From assembly GCF_043678055.1 (NCBI RefSeq), contig NZ_JBHEQA010000006.1, positions 166,555-230,554 on the forward strand: a stretch of DNA of 64,000 nt, given 5' to 3'. Each line of letters starts with the position of its first letter. Within the stretch, counting starts at the first letter, position 1. The stretch comes from Spongiimicrobium salis (GTDB lineage: Bacteria > Bacteroidota > Bacteroidia > Flavobacteriales > Flavobacteriaceae). Position numbers and translations under genes: made by a program. A model generated the notes under the pieces. The model made no database searches. It was not told where the DNA came from and saw only the letters and a list, made by a program, of their open reading frames with translations. Shown in pieces: positions 25,438 to 33,322 of the stretch.

Positions 25438-25508
25438 GATTATCGCAAAAAATAAATAAGATTATTGCAAAATACCATATTGAAAATGCGATTATAGCAA
25501 TAGGTTTG
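25438..25508 (+). promoter_or_regulatory. Promoter of the barrel gene with three operator repeats
   Basis: TTG (25480-25482), 18-bp spacer, TAGGTTTG (25501-25508): a full Bacteroidota promoter 23 bp before the start at 25532. Three direct repeats GATTAT(C/T/A)GCAA lie at 25438-25448, 25460-25470 and 25490-25500. The last occupies the promoter spacer next to -7, so binding there should block RNA polymerase. Confidence 0.7.
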
Positions 25509-25531
25509 CTAAGAACCAAAAAAATCATAGT

Positions 25532-26182
25532 ATGAAATATATCATTTGGATATTGTATTTTATTCCTATTGGAGGTGCTATTGCCCAACCCCTTCAACAG
25601 GGAGAAAACTCCAGTATTTGGACCAATGGAGTGAATGATGAAGGAGAACCTATTTCGTTTAGAATTGGAACAGGTGTCCTTATTCCACAACAAGGTCGGG
25701 AAGAATTTTTTGGAATCTCCCCGATGCTGGAAACTTCAGCCCTTTTGCCCTTAAAAAGAAAAAAAGCCGTGGAATTTGTATTGCAATTTGCCATTCCTAC
25801 CCAAAAAGAAGCTTTTGTGTATCAGCGGACCATAGATACCGTGAATGCAAAAGCAACCTTGTTGATCAATGGAATGTTTCGATTTAAAAAAGCACTGATT
25901 TCAAAAGATAAGACGGGTTTTAATATCGGTTTGGGTATTGGCATTTCAAATATCACTACAAACGCAAGAAATCCTTTCTATACTGGAGACGAGGACGAAA
26001 AGAAATATGAAAATATTACGGCCATTTTATTTGCTCCAAACCTGGAATGGGAACACCGTTTTTTATCGCATGAAATAGCCATAAGTATTGGACTTCAATA
26101 TGCCCCTTATAAAGTAGAAGGGGCATTGCGAGAAGATATTGGGGAGTTTTTCTATGTGCCCAAAATAAGTTATCGGTTTTGA
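25532..26182 (+). CDS. Exported outer membrane beta-barrel-like protein
   Basis: A 216-residue protein with a signal peptide (MKYIIWILYFIPIGGAIAQ) and a body of alternating strands ending FFYVPKISYRF, a barrel-closing aromatic end. It lacks a family name. It stands alone on the plus strand, opposite the HTH regulator, whose repeats overlap its promoter. Function unknown; a small porin or surface adhesin is possible. Confidence 0.65.
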   Translation: MKYIIWILYFIPIGGAIAQPLQQGENSSIWTNGVNDEGEPISFRIGTGVLIPQQGREEFFGISPMLETSALLPLKRKKAVEFVLQFAIPTQKEAFVYQRTIDTVNAKATLLINGMFRFKKALISKDKTGFNIGLGIGISNITTNARNPFYTGDEDEKKYENITAILFAPNLEWEHRFLSHEIAISIGLQYAPYKVEGALREDIGEFFYVPKISYRF

Positions 26183-26232
26183 AACGCCTATAGCATACTA
26201 CGGCGGTGCCGATCAAGACTAAAAACTTTCTC

Positions 26233-27759
26233 TTACCTTAATTTGAACTCCAGTCCCGTTAAAACTCCAAAATAGAATGGACGATAAGCAGGAATGCCAT
26301 CATCTGCCCTAAATTGATATTTTACAAGGGGTTTTAGGTAGAAGGATGTGGTTTTGGTCAATTCGTGTTTAATGTTTAGACCTATATGACTTCCAAACGA
26401 TAGTTCTTTGAGGTAATCCGCCGTTCCAATTTCTATACTGCCTACGGACGCACTGTTAAGGTCGATGCTGTTTTTTCGCAATAAGAGGATGTCCAATCCT
26501 CCCAAAACGTGAAGGCTCCATTTGTTCATGTTCAGGCTATAAGCAATTTCTACAGGAACTTCGGTATATGCTATTTTATGGGTAATGGATAAATTGGATT
26601 CTGTATTCAAAGTGTTGATTTGATCTGCATTCAAAAGAATAGGAAAAAAACGCGTGTTGCTATTATCTAGAATGACGGGACGACCGAAGGCATCAACTCC
26701 CCCTGCAATGTCTCTTGCGGTATAACTAATGTTGAACCTGTTTAACCCTGCACTAACAGTAAGTTTGGGAGTCACTATGGTGTGGATGAAAAATCCATAG
26801 GCAAATCCTATATCTGCGCCTTTTTTTCTGTTTACTCCTTCATTGAATATCGGGTATTTTGAAGCAAGGTTACCAAAATAGATAGGGCCCGCATGGACAG
26901 AAATTGTGGCTCTGTCCAATAGCTGATCCATCGGTTTTTTTTCCTCATTATCCTCCGGTTTCTCCTCTTTGGATTCCGGTAAATTTGGGCTAAGGGCGGT
27001 ACTGTCTTTTTCAATTAGTGTACTGTCGCGTGTAATTACAGGAGTATTTTGCAGTTTATTTTGAGCCCGAAGCGAAGAACCAATGTTCCTGTCTTTAAAA
27101 GTTTTTGTCTTTGGAGAGATCTGTGTTGTGGTATTTTGGGAAAGCTGTGTTATCTGTGAATCAATACCTAAATCTTGATCAGAGGCACTGGAATCATAAA
27201 ATTCCTCCGAAGAGGATTTGGGATTTGAAAAAGTGTTGACGGACCCTTTTACCGGGGCTTCCTCTCGATTTTTTGTAATACGATTAAAGGTCTTAGGGTT
27301 GGGTTTTGACCTGCCCCCTTTTTTTGATGTTTCTTTGGTGGTAACAACAGTAGGAAGGGAGGGCTTTGAATGTGTACTTTCGGATTGTTGATCACCCCTA
27401 AGCGTATCCTGTACTTCATTTTGAGCATTCTTATAGGGTATTTGTGACGTTTTGGATGTTTTTTGATGCGTTTCGAAAACTTCTGGAATAGTTGAAGAAG
27501 GGGTCTTTTCTATCCTATGATGGTATTCCAAAGGTGTTTTTGTGGATAAAGTAGAAGTATTATTTGCAATAAAAGACCTATAGATCAGAAGACCAACAGA
27601 GATTCCGATAATTCCTCCGAAAATCAGAAAAAACAAACGATAACGTCTCTTTCTTTCCAGTGTGCTAATGATAGCATCCCATACCGAATCGTTTGGCTCG
27701 CTTTCTTGTGTGCCGATCCGTTCTCTAAAAAAACGCCCTATTTCCTTTTTATTTCCCAT
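26233..27759 (-). CDS. Anti-sigma-like inner membrane anchor joined to an outer membrane barrel
   Basis: A 508-residue protein. The N-terminus (GRFFRERIGTQESEPNDSVW) resembles the short cytoplasmic part of anti-sigma proteins; a basic KRRYR precedes a membrane helix (LFFLIFGGIIGISVGLLIY). About 240 residues of low-complexity Ser/Thr/Lys/Glu-rich linker follow, then a 210-residue beta-barrel domain ending YFGVLTGLEFKLR. The layout would span cytoplasm, inner membrane, periplasm and outer membrane. The start MGNKK was preferred to one nine codons upstream; it overlaps the ECF sigma gene by 11 bp, which supports a sigma/anti-sigma pairing. Confidence 0.7.
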   Translation of the reverse strand: MGNKKEIGRFFRERIGTQESEPNDSVWDAIISTLERKRRYRLFFLIFGGIIGISVGLLIYRSFIANNTSTLSTKTPLEYHHRIEKTPSSTIPEVFETHQKTSKTSQIPYKNAQNEVQDTLRGDQQSESTHSKPSLPTVVTTKETSKKGGRSKPNPKTFNRITKNREEAPVKGSVNTFSNPKSSSEEFYDSSASDQDLGIDSQITQLSQNTTTQISPKTKTFKDRNIGSSLRAQNKLQNTPVITRDSTLIEKDSTALSPNLPESKEEKPEDNEEKKPMDQLLDRATISVHAGPIYFGNLASKYPIFNEGVNRKKGADIGFAYGFFIHTIVTPKLTVSAGLNRFNISYTARDIAGGVDAFGRPVILDNSNTRFFPILLNADQINTLNTESNLSITHKIAYTEVPVEIAYSLNMNKWSLHVLGGLDILLLRKNSIDLNSASVGSIEIGTADYLKELSFGSHIGLNIKHELTKTTSFYLKPLVKYQFRADDGIPAYRPFYFGVLTGLEFKLR

Positions 27760-28309
27760 AACGTCTGTTTTTAGATTTTCCTTCAACGAGTTCGAGAATT
27801 TGTTTTTTGAGCAATATCTTGGCCCTATGGAGATTGGATTTGGAAGTACCCGTTGTAATGGATAACATCGCGGCTATTTCCTTATGGGAATATGCGTCCA
27901 GCTCGTATAGGCTAAAAATAATCCTATATTTAGGTGAAAGTCCATGAATACAGGACATTAATGAGTCGAATGAAAGAGAAGAAGCTTCTGCTCCTATAGC
28001 GATATCTTCTTCGGTATAGGGCGTATGATGTTGTAAGGATTCAAAATTTACTTTTTTCTTATAACGATCAATGGCTTTATTGATCGCTATACGCTTCATC
28101 CACCCCTCAAAAGAGCCTTTCCCTTTATACGTCTTTATTTTTTCAAAAATCTCAATAAATATATCATGGAGATGATCTTCGGCCTCTACATAAGAGGCAC
28201 AGTATTTAAGGCTAATGGAAAAAAGAGTGTTTTTATACCTATTATATAGCTCTTCCCTGGCCTTAGCATTTTTTTTGATACAACCCGATATCAGTTGTTG
28301 TGTATCCAA
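27749..28309 (-). CDS. ECF-type RNA polymerase sigma factor
   Basis: A 186-residue sigma-70 factor with regions 2 and 4 only. Region 2 reads LKYCASYVEAEDHLHDIFIE and GWMKRIAINKAIDRYKKK; region 4 reads LSPKYRIIFSLYELDAYSHK followed by EIAAMLSITTGTSKSNLHRA. It is co-transcribed with the lipoprotein gene upstream (17-bp gap) and overlaps the membrane-anchored barrel gene. A promoter-like motif before the lipoprotein gene is also found before the lipoprotein gene at 32176, so these may be its targets. Confidence 0.93.
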   Translation of the reverse strand: MDTQQLISGCIKKNAKAREELYNRYKNTLFSISLKYCASYVEAEDHLHDIFIEIFEKIKTYKGKGSFEGWMKRIAINKAIDRYKKKVNFESLQHHTPYTEEDIAIGAEASSLSFDSLMSCIHGLSPKYRIIFSLYELDAYSHKEIAAMLSITTGTSKSNLHRAKILLKKQILELVEGKSKNRRYGK

Positions 28310-28326
28310 GCGTTAATTATAAAGCG

Positions 28327-29151
28327 TTAATTTTCTTGCTCCTCGGAATCATCTGTTTCTTCTTCCTCACATTGTCGTTCTAAGGTATACTCCACAGCTT
28401 CTGTATTTGTGAACATTATTTTTTCAGTATCAATATGAATAATTTGCCAATCAAAATTCCAGTCATCCTCTATAGAAAACGTGGGGTCCATGTCCAGCAT
28501 AGTATCTTCCATGGATTGAAAATTGATGTTCAAATGTAGTTCGTTTCCAATATAGTAGAAAACCCATGTTCCTTTATAAGCAGTTTCTCCTATGGTAAAA
28601 GTAACACTGCCATCCTCTTCCAGTTTAAAATTCGTAGCTAAATAAGGGCTTTCGGAAATTGAACTCTCCGTAACTTCCCATACACATTCCATTTCAGAAA
28701 CAATACCGTTGCATAGACCAATGATTTCTTCAAATGTTTCTTCTATACAGGTCTCCAGTGAAGCCTCTAACTCTTCATTGGAATTGATTGCAACACTTTC
28801 ACCATCTTCTAAAGTTCCTTGTATGGGATAACTTAGGCTTATGGAATACTCTTTTTCCAGGGTGGTTAAAATGCCAATAAAGTTTTTGTTGTTAAAAACA
28901 GCTTCCCGTCGGGCAAATATACTGTCGTTGTTATAGACAAATAGGGTAAAAGGGTACACGAACTCTACACAACCTACATCCAGTAATGTTGTTTCTGGAT
29001 CACTGCTAACGGTTTCAAGGTATCCATATAGGGCAGATTCTTGTTGAATAAGGCTGCGTTCTTTCTCATCTCCAATAGGTTCAAATTCACAGCCAAGAAA
29101 AATACTTCCCAGAAATAGAATAAGGATAGTAGGCTTAAAAGAAATCTTCAT
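28327..29151 (-). CDS. Lipoprotein at the head of the ECF sigma operon
   Basis: A 274-residue lipoprotein. The signal peptide MKISFKPTILILFLGSIFLGCEFEP was taken as the start, eight codons after an upstream ATG. A middle part with LCNGIVSEMECVWEVTESSI and NFKLEEDGSVTFTIGETAYK, plus WVFYYIGNELHLNINF, looks like the lipocalin-like/META-type repeats common in flavobacterial lipoproteins. The end is acidic (EEEETDDSEEQEN). It lies 17 bp before the sigma gene and may sense the envelope for it, which is inference. Confidence 0.75.
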   Translation of the reverse strand: MKISFKPTILILFLGSIFLGCEFEPIGDEKERSLIQQESALYGYLETVSSDPETTLLDVGCVEFVYPFTLFVYNNDSIFARREAVFNNKNFIGILTTLEKEYSISLSYPIQGTLEDGESVAINSNEELEASLETCIEETFEEIIGLCNGIVSEMECVWEVTESSISESPYLATNFKLEEDGSVTFTIGETAYKGTWVFYYIGNELHLNINFQSMEDTMLDMDPTFSIEDDWNFDWQIIHIDTEKIMFTNTEAVEYTLERQCEEEETDDSEEQEN

Positions 29152-29184
29152 AAGAAAAGGTTTTTGGTTAAACAACTCTACTTA

Positions 29185-29211
29185 GATAGTCTTAGTGCTT
29201 TCTAAAAGGTT
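29185..29211 (-). promoter_or_regulatory. Candidate ECF-type promoter of the sigma operon
   Basis: Minus-strand AACCTTTT, 12 bp, GACTATC, with GCAC inside the spacer, 33 bp before the lipoprotein ATG. The same elements and spacing occur at 32120-32146 before another lipoprotein gene. The AAC/GTC-like pattern fits ECF sigma promoters in general. Confidence 0.5.
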
Positions 29212-29245
29212 GCGTGACACTTTTCTTTTTTTTATTTTTTACCAC

Positions 29246-29283
29246 TAAAAAGCCCGCTTGGGTTTCCAAGCGGGCTTTTTTTA
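29246..29283. terminator. Bidirectional terminator after pnp
   Basis: Stem AGCCCGCTTG / CAAGCGGGCT with a 6-nt loop and runs of T/A on both sides. It is the strongest hairpin of the region, lying 17 bp after the pnp stop. Confidence 0.9.
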
Positions 29284-29299
29284 TTGAAACTAAAAAGAA

Positions 29300-31525
29300 T
29301 TAATCTCTTTTCGGCTTGCGGTCTCTGTCTCTGCCTCCGTTTCTTCCTCTATCGTTACGTCCTCCACGATCGTTATTTCTTGGTGGTCTTTCCTTATATC
29401 CTTCCGGTTTAGGTAAAATAGCCTTACGAGAAACTTTTTCCTTTCGTGTTCTGGAATCAATACCGAAGTACTTCACATCGAATACATCGCCCATATTGAC
29501 AACGTCGCTCACATTTTCTGTGCGTTCCCAAGCCAATTCAGATACGTGTAACAATACTTCGTTTCCAGGAGCATCCATATATTCTACCACTGCACCAAAG
29601 TCGAGCATTTTAATGACTTTTACTTCATAAATACTTCCAACTTCTGGTTTAAAGGTAATCGAATCTATTTTTGCCAATACAGCATCGATTCCAGCTTGAT
29701 CTGTACCTAAAATTTCTACAATTCCTTCCTCAGTTACAGGATCCTCATTGATCACAATAGTAGTGCTGGTTTCTTTTTGCAATTCTTGGATTACTTTTCC
29801 ACCAGGTCCGATTAACGCTCCAATGTATTCTCCAGGAATGGTTGCGGTAACCATTTTTGGTGCATGAGGTTTTACATCAGCTTGCGGCGCTTCGATCGTA
29901 TCTGTCAATTTTCCAAGAATATGTAATCTTCCGTCCTTGGCTTGCATTAAGGCTTTAACAAGAATCTCATAAGAAAGACCTTTTACCTTGATATCCATTT
30001 GGCAAGCAGTAATTCCATCTGCAGTACCGGTTACTTTGAAATCCATATCACCCAAGTGATCTTCATCTCCCAAGATATCCGATAATACAGCATAATTTCC
30101 TGAATCGGCATCAGAAATCAATCCCATGGCGATACCAGATACTGGTTTTTTCAATTGCACCCCAGCATCCATAAGGGCCATAGTACCTGAACATACCGTT
30201 GCCATGGAAGAGGAACCGTTGGATTCCAAAACTTCGGAAACTACACGGACTGTATAAGGGCAATCTGCGGGAACCATACCTTTTAAGGCACGTTGCGCAA
30301 GATTACCATGTCCTACTTCTCTACGGGAAGTACCTCTGATAGGTCTTGCTTCTCCGGTAGAAAAAGGAGGGAAGTTGTAATGCAAATAAAAGGTTTCTTC
30401 ACCTTCATAAGAAGGCATGTCGATCTGATTTGCTTCTCTGGAGGTACCTAAGGTCACTGTAGCCAATGCCTGTGTTTCCCCTCTTGTAAAGATGGCAGAT
30501 CCATGGGTGGAAGGAAGATAATCTACTTCACACCATATTGGACGTATCTCATCTGTTTTTCTTCCATCCAAACGAAGTCCTTCGTTCAAGGTAAGATCTC
30601 TAACGGCATTCTTTTCGGCCTTGTGGTAGTATTTGGATATCAAATCTCCCAAATCCTCTAATTCTTCTTCGGAGAAAGTAGCAGTGATTTCTTCTTTGAT
30701 TTCCCCAAAAGCAGCACTTCGTTCATGTTTGGCGGATCCAGCCTTGGCTACGGCATATACCTTATCATAGGCCATATCGTGAATCTTTTGGGCCAATTCT
30801 TCATCTTCCCGCTCTGGCTCATATTCACGTACTTCCTTTTTTCCAAAGGCCTCGGCCAATTTAATTTGCGCCGCACATTGCACTTTAATAGCTTCATGGG
30901 CAAATTTAATGGCCTCTACCATCTCTTCTTCCGAGATTTCATCCATTTCCCCTTCTACCATCATTACGGAATCTGCAGAAGCGCCAATCATCATATCGAT
31001 ATCACTTTCCAGCAATTGCGCCCTTGTAGGGTTAATGATGAACTCTCCGTTTACACGTCCAACACGTGCTTCTGAAATAGCACATTCAAATGGGAAGTCA
31101 GATAATTGTATAGCGGCAGATGCTGCCAATCCAGCCATGGCATCTGGCATTACATCTTCATCATGAGACATCAATTGAATCATCACCTGTGTCTCGGAAT
31201 GATAATCTTTTGGGAAAAGCGGACGCAATACACGATCTACCAATCTCATTGTCAATACTTCTCCATCACTGGGTCTTGCTTCTCTTTTGAAAAATCCGCC
31301 TGGATAACGTCCTGCGGCAGCAAATTTTTCGCGATAGTCTACGGTTAGTGGAAGAAAATCCACATCGCTTTGTTTGTAGTTGGATACTACGGTACACAGT
31401 AACATACATTTACCGGATTGTACAACAACAGAACCATGTGCCTGTTTTGCCAATTTTCCAGTTTCGATAGAGATTTCTCTACCGTCACCGAGGTCAATAA
31501 CCTCTCTAAAAACTTTTGGAATCAT
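29300..31525 (-). CDS. pnp: Polyribonucleotide nucleotidyltransferase (PNPase)
   Basis: A 741-residue phosphorolytic 3'-5' exoribonuclease of the RNA degradosome. Two RNase PH domains (first at residues 1-230; second containing GEARPIRGTSRREVGHGNLA), a KH domain (IPGEYIGALIGPGGKVIQEL), an S1 domain (GSIYEVKVIKMLDFGAVVEY), and an Arg/Gly/Asp-rich tail (NNDRGGRNDRGRNGGRDRDR) that probably contacts RNA. The catalytic-core aspartates lie in MDFKVTGTADGITACQMDIK. It follows rpsO, as in most bacteria. Confidence 0.97.
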   Translation of the reverse strand: MIPKVFREVIDLGDGREISIETGKLAKQAHGSVVVQSGKCMLLCTVVSNYKQSDVDFLPLTVDYREKFAAAGRYPGGFFKREARPSDGEVLTMRLVDRVLRPLFPKDYHSETQVMIQLMSHDEDVMPDAMAGLAASAAIQLSDFPFECAISEARVGRVNGEFIINPTRAQLLESDIDMMIGASADSVMMVEGEMDEISEEEMVEAIKFAHEAIKVQCAAQIKLAEAFGKKEVREYEPEREDEELAQKIHDMAYDKVYAVAKAGSAKHERSAAFGEIKEEITATFSEEELEDLGDLISKYYHKAEKNAVRDLTLNEGLRLDGRKTDEIRPIWCEVDYLPSTHGSAIFTRGETQALATVTLGTSREANQIDMPSYEGEETFYLHYNFPPFSTGEARPIRGTSRREVGHGNLAQRALKGMVPADCPYTVRVVSEVLESNGSSSMATVCSGTMALMDAGVQLKKPVSGIAMGLISDADSGNYAVLSDILGDEDHLGDMDFKVTGTADGITACQMDIKVKGLSYEILVKALMQAKDGRLHILGKLTDTIEAPQADVKPHAPKMVTATIPGEYIGALIGPGGKVIQELQKETSTTIVINEDPVTEEGIVEILGTDQAGIDAVLAKIDSITFKPEVGSIYEVKVIKMLDFGAVVEYMDAPGNEVLLHVSELAWERTENVSDVVNMGDVFDVKYFGIDSRTRKEKVSRKAILPKPEGYKERPPRNNDRGGRNDRGRNGGRDRDRKPKRD

Positions 31526-31539
31526 AAGTTTGAATTAAT

Positions 31540-31593
31540 AACCTGTCTCTTTCGCAGGTTTTTTTGTTAAACAATGGTCTACCGTCTTACCGG
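31540..31593 (-). other. Two hairpins in the pnp leader
   Basis: AACCTG / CAGGTT at 31540-31560 and ACCGTC / GACGGT at about 31577-31593. They lie in the 5' leader between rpsO and pnp. In other bacteria structured pnp leaders serve RNase III/PNPase autoregulation; here the role is only inferred. Confidence 0.4.
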
Positions 31594-31695
31594 ACGGTCA
31601 GGGTTGTGTTGTTGTGCGTTGTTGACCAATGAAAAACTATAAATAAGCTTTTTTTATGCTGCCTTATGTGATATAAGGTCTTTTTTTAAGCGTAC

Positions 31696-31728
31696 TAAAA
31701 AAAATAAGGGGAAGCCAATGGCCTCCCC
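31696..31728 (-). terminator. Terminator of rpsO
   Basis: On the minus strand GGGGAGGCC pairs with GGCTTCCCC (one G-U), loop ATT, then TTATTTTTTTT. It lies just after the S15 stop; partial read-through into pnp is possible. Confidence 0.8.
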
Positions 31729-31734
31729 TGAATA

Positions 31735-32004
31735 TTACTTTCGTATATTTAATTCTTTGATGATAGCACGGTATCTTGTGATATCTTTTTTGATCAGGTA
31801 ATCCAACAAACTTCTTCTTTTACCTACCAATTTTACCAAAGAACGCTCCGTGTTAAAATCTTGACGATTATTTTTTAAGTGTTCTGTTAGGTGATTGATA
31901 CGGAAGGTGAACAAGGCAATTTGTCCTTCAGCGGTACCTGTATCCTTTTCTGATTTACCGTGTTTTTTAAAAATTTCGGCTTTTACTTCTTTTGATAAAT
32001 ACAT
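31735..32004 (-). CDS. rpsO: 30S ribosomal protein S15
   Basis: An 89-residue primary 16S rRNA-binding protein. Typical parts are GTAEGQIALFTFRINHLTEH, the HLKNNRQDFNTERSLVKLVG helix and RRSLLDYLIKKDITRYRAII. It has its own perfect promoter and terminator and sits directly upstream of pnp. Confidence 0.98.
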   Translation of the reverse strand: MYLSKEVKAEIFKKHGKSEKDTGTAEGQIALFTFRINHLTEHLKNNRQDFNTERSLVKLVGKRRSLLDYLIKKDITRYRAIIKELNIRK

Positions 32005-32057
32005 TCCAATATTAGTTTAATAATTTTTATGTACGTGGCAGTTTTTCTACCAAGCCG

Positions 32058-32087
32058 CAAATATAGCTATATTTTTTGCTACGCCAA
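32058..32087 (-). promoter_or_regulatory. rpsO promoter (consensus Bacteroidota type)
   Basis: Minus-strand TTG (32085-32087), 19-bp spacer, TATATTTG (32058-32065). This is the cleanest match in the window. The leader before the ATG is about 45 nt. Confidence 0.85.
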
Positions 32088-32119
32088 TAGCTTATATCAA
32101 TTTTTTCTGGGCAGAATTA

Positions 32120-32146
32120 AACCTTTTTGTACAGCACGGGTCTTAC
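32120..32146 (+). promoter_or_regulatory. Candidate ECF-type promoter of a lipoprotein gene
   Basis: AACCTTTT (32120-32127), 12 bp containing GCAC, GTCTTAC (32140-32146), 29 bp before the ATG at 32176. It mirrors the element before the ECF sigma operon at 29185-29211. Confidence 0.5.
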
Positions 32147-32175
32147 AATCATATAGTTAACAAAACCAAAGTATT

Positions 32176-33045
32176 ATGAAAAGAAAAATGAAAAAAAAGA
32201 TTGCAGTATGTGGACTCCTGATGTTTGGAGCCTTGATCGGGTGTGAAAATGATGGGGTAACCGAAACAGAAGAGGTATTGGAAGTACAGAATGCGACCAT
32301 TACGGAAACAGAAATTCAATTGGTAGATGAAGCAGATCTAATTTCAGAAGAAGTAAACAATATCGTAGAGGATATTTATACGGCTGAAGAAGTTTCGCTA
32401 TTTTTCAAGGTCCCGTTCAATTCCAATTTTTTGCCAGAATGTGTTACCATCACTACGGAGGTAACGGCTACCACACGTGAGAAGACTATTGCATTTGGGG
32501 AATCTTGCGAGTTGCCGAATGGCAATATCGTAAGCGGAACGATTTTTCTAAGTTTTGAGAAGGACATGGAGTTGTTGCAAAAGACCTTAAATTTTTCCTT
32601 GGAAAATTTTGTTTTTAATGGAGTTGGCGTAGCAGGTTCCTCTTCTATTGTGCGCACTAGGGCAAACGAAAATGAGAACCCACAATCTGTGGTTACGGCT
32701 GATTTTATCGCTACATGGCCCGATGAAACTTCCGCAAGCATATCGGGGACAAGGACCCGGGAATGGATCGAAGGTTTTGATACTCCTGTTTGGGGCGATA
32801 ATGTTTTTCTGATTTCTGGAAATAGGACATTTACCAATAGAAACGGATTTACGTATCAAAAAAATATTAGTACTCCATTGCGTAGGGAATTGGCCTGTAG
32901 GTTTATTGTTAGTGGTATTGTAGACATAAGTCGAGGAGATGCTACGGCGACCCTGGATTTTGGTGATGGCAATTGTGATAATGTAGGAACATTGACCAAT
33001 GGGGAAGGGGAGTCCATGGAAATTAACCTAAGACGATTTAAGTAA
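32176..33045 (+). CDS. Lipoprotein of unknown function
   Basis: A 289-residue lipoprotein (MKKKIAVCGLLMFGALIGC, then ENDGV; a start four codons upstream is annotated). An acidic N-terminal stretch is followed by a beta-rich domain with four spaced cysteines (FLPECVTITTEV, GESCELPNG, LACRFIVSG, DGNCDNVGTL), probably forming two disulfides. ATLDFGDGNCDN resembles calcium-type DxDxD loops. A family of this appearance is common in Flavobacteria but unnamed. Possibly under ECF sigma control. Confidence 0.75.
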   Translation: MKRKMKKKIAVCGLLMFGALIGCENDGVTETEEVLEVQNATITETEIQLVDEADLISEEVNNIVEDIYTAEEVSLFFKVPFNSNFLPECVTITTEVTATTREKTIAFGESCELPNGNIVSGTIFLSFEKDMELLQKTLNFSLENFVFNGVGVAGSSSIVRTRANENENPQSVVTADFIATWPDETSASISGTRTREWIEGFDTPVWGDNVFLISGNRTFTNRNGFTYQKNISTPLRRELACRFIVSGIVDISRGDATATLDFGDGNCDNVGTLTNGEGESMEINLRRFK

Positions 33046-33067
33046 AAAAAGGTGGTTCTTTTTTTTA

Positions 33068-33108
33068 AGTCTCAAGTGTCTTTGACGCTTGGGGCTTTTT
33101 GTTTTTTT
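33068..33108 (+). terminator. Terminator of the lipoprotein gene
   Basis: AGTCTCAAGTGTC pairs with GACGCTTGGGGCT (13 bp with several G-U), loop TTT, then a long T run. Confidence 0.8.
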
Positions 33109-33322
33109 AATACACTGTGCCATTCCAAATTAAGTTACATATGATTGCATGACACGGTATCCTTTTATATGTGGAAGTTGCTCTTTGAAAATATATCCAA
33201 GGAGGTGGGTAACAAAAGATATAATTAAGAATTCTACTACAAAGGAAGCTTTGAGGACTTTCGTATGCCTTAAAAATATAATGTTCGCTTCTTTTAACGT
33301 ATAACCTTGAAAATAATATCAT

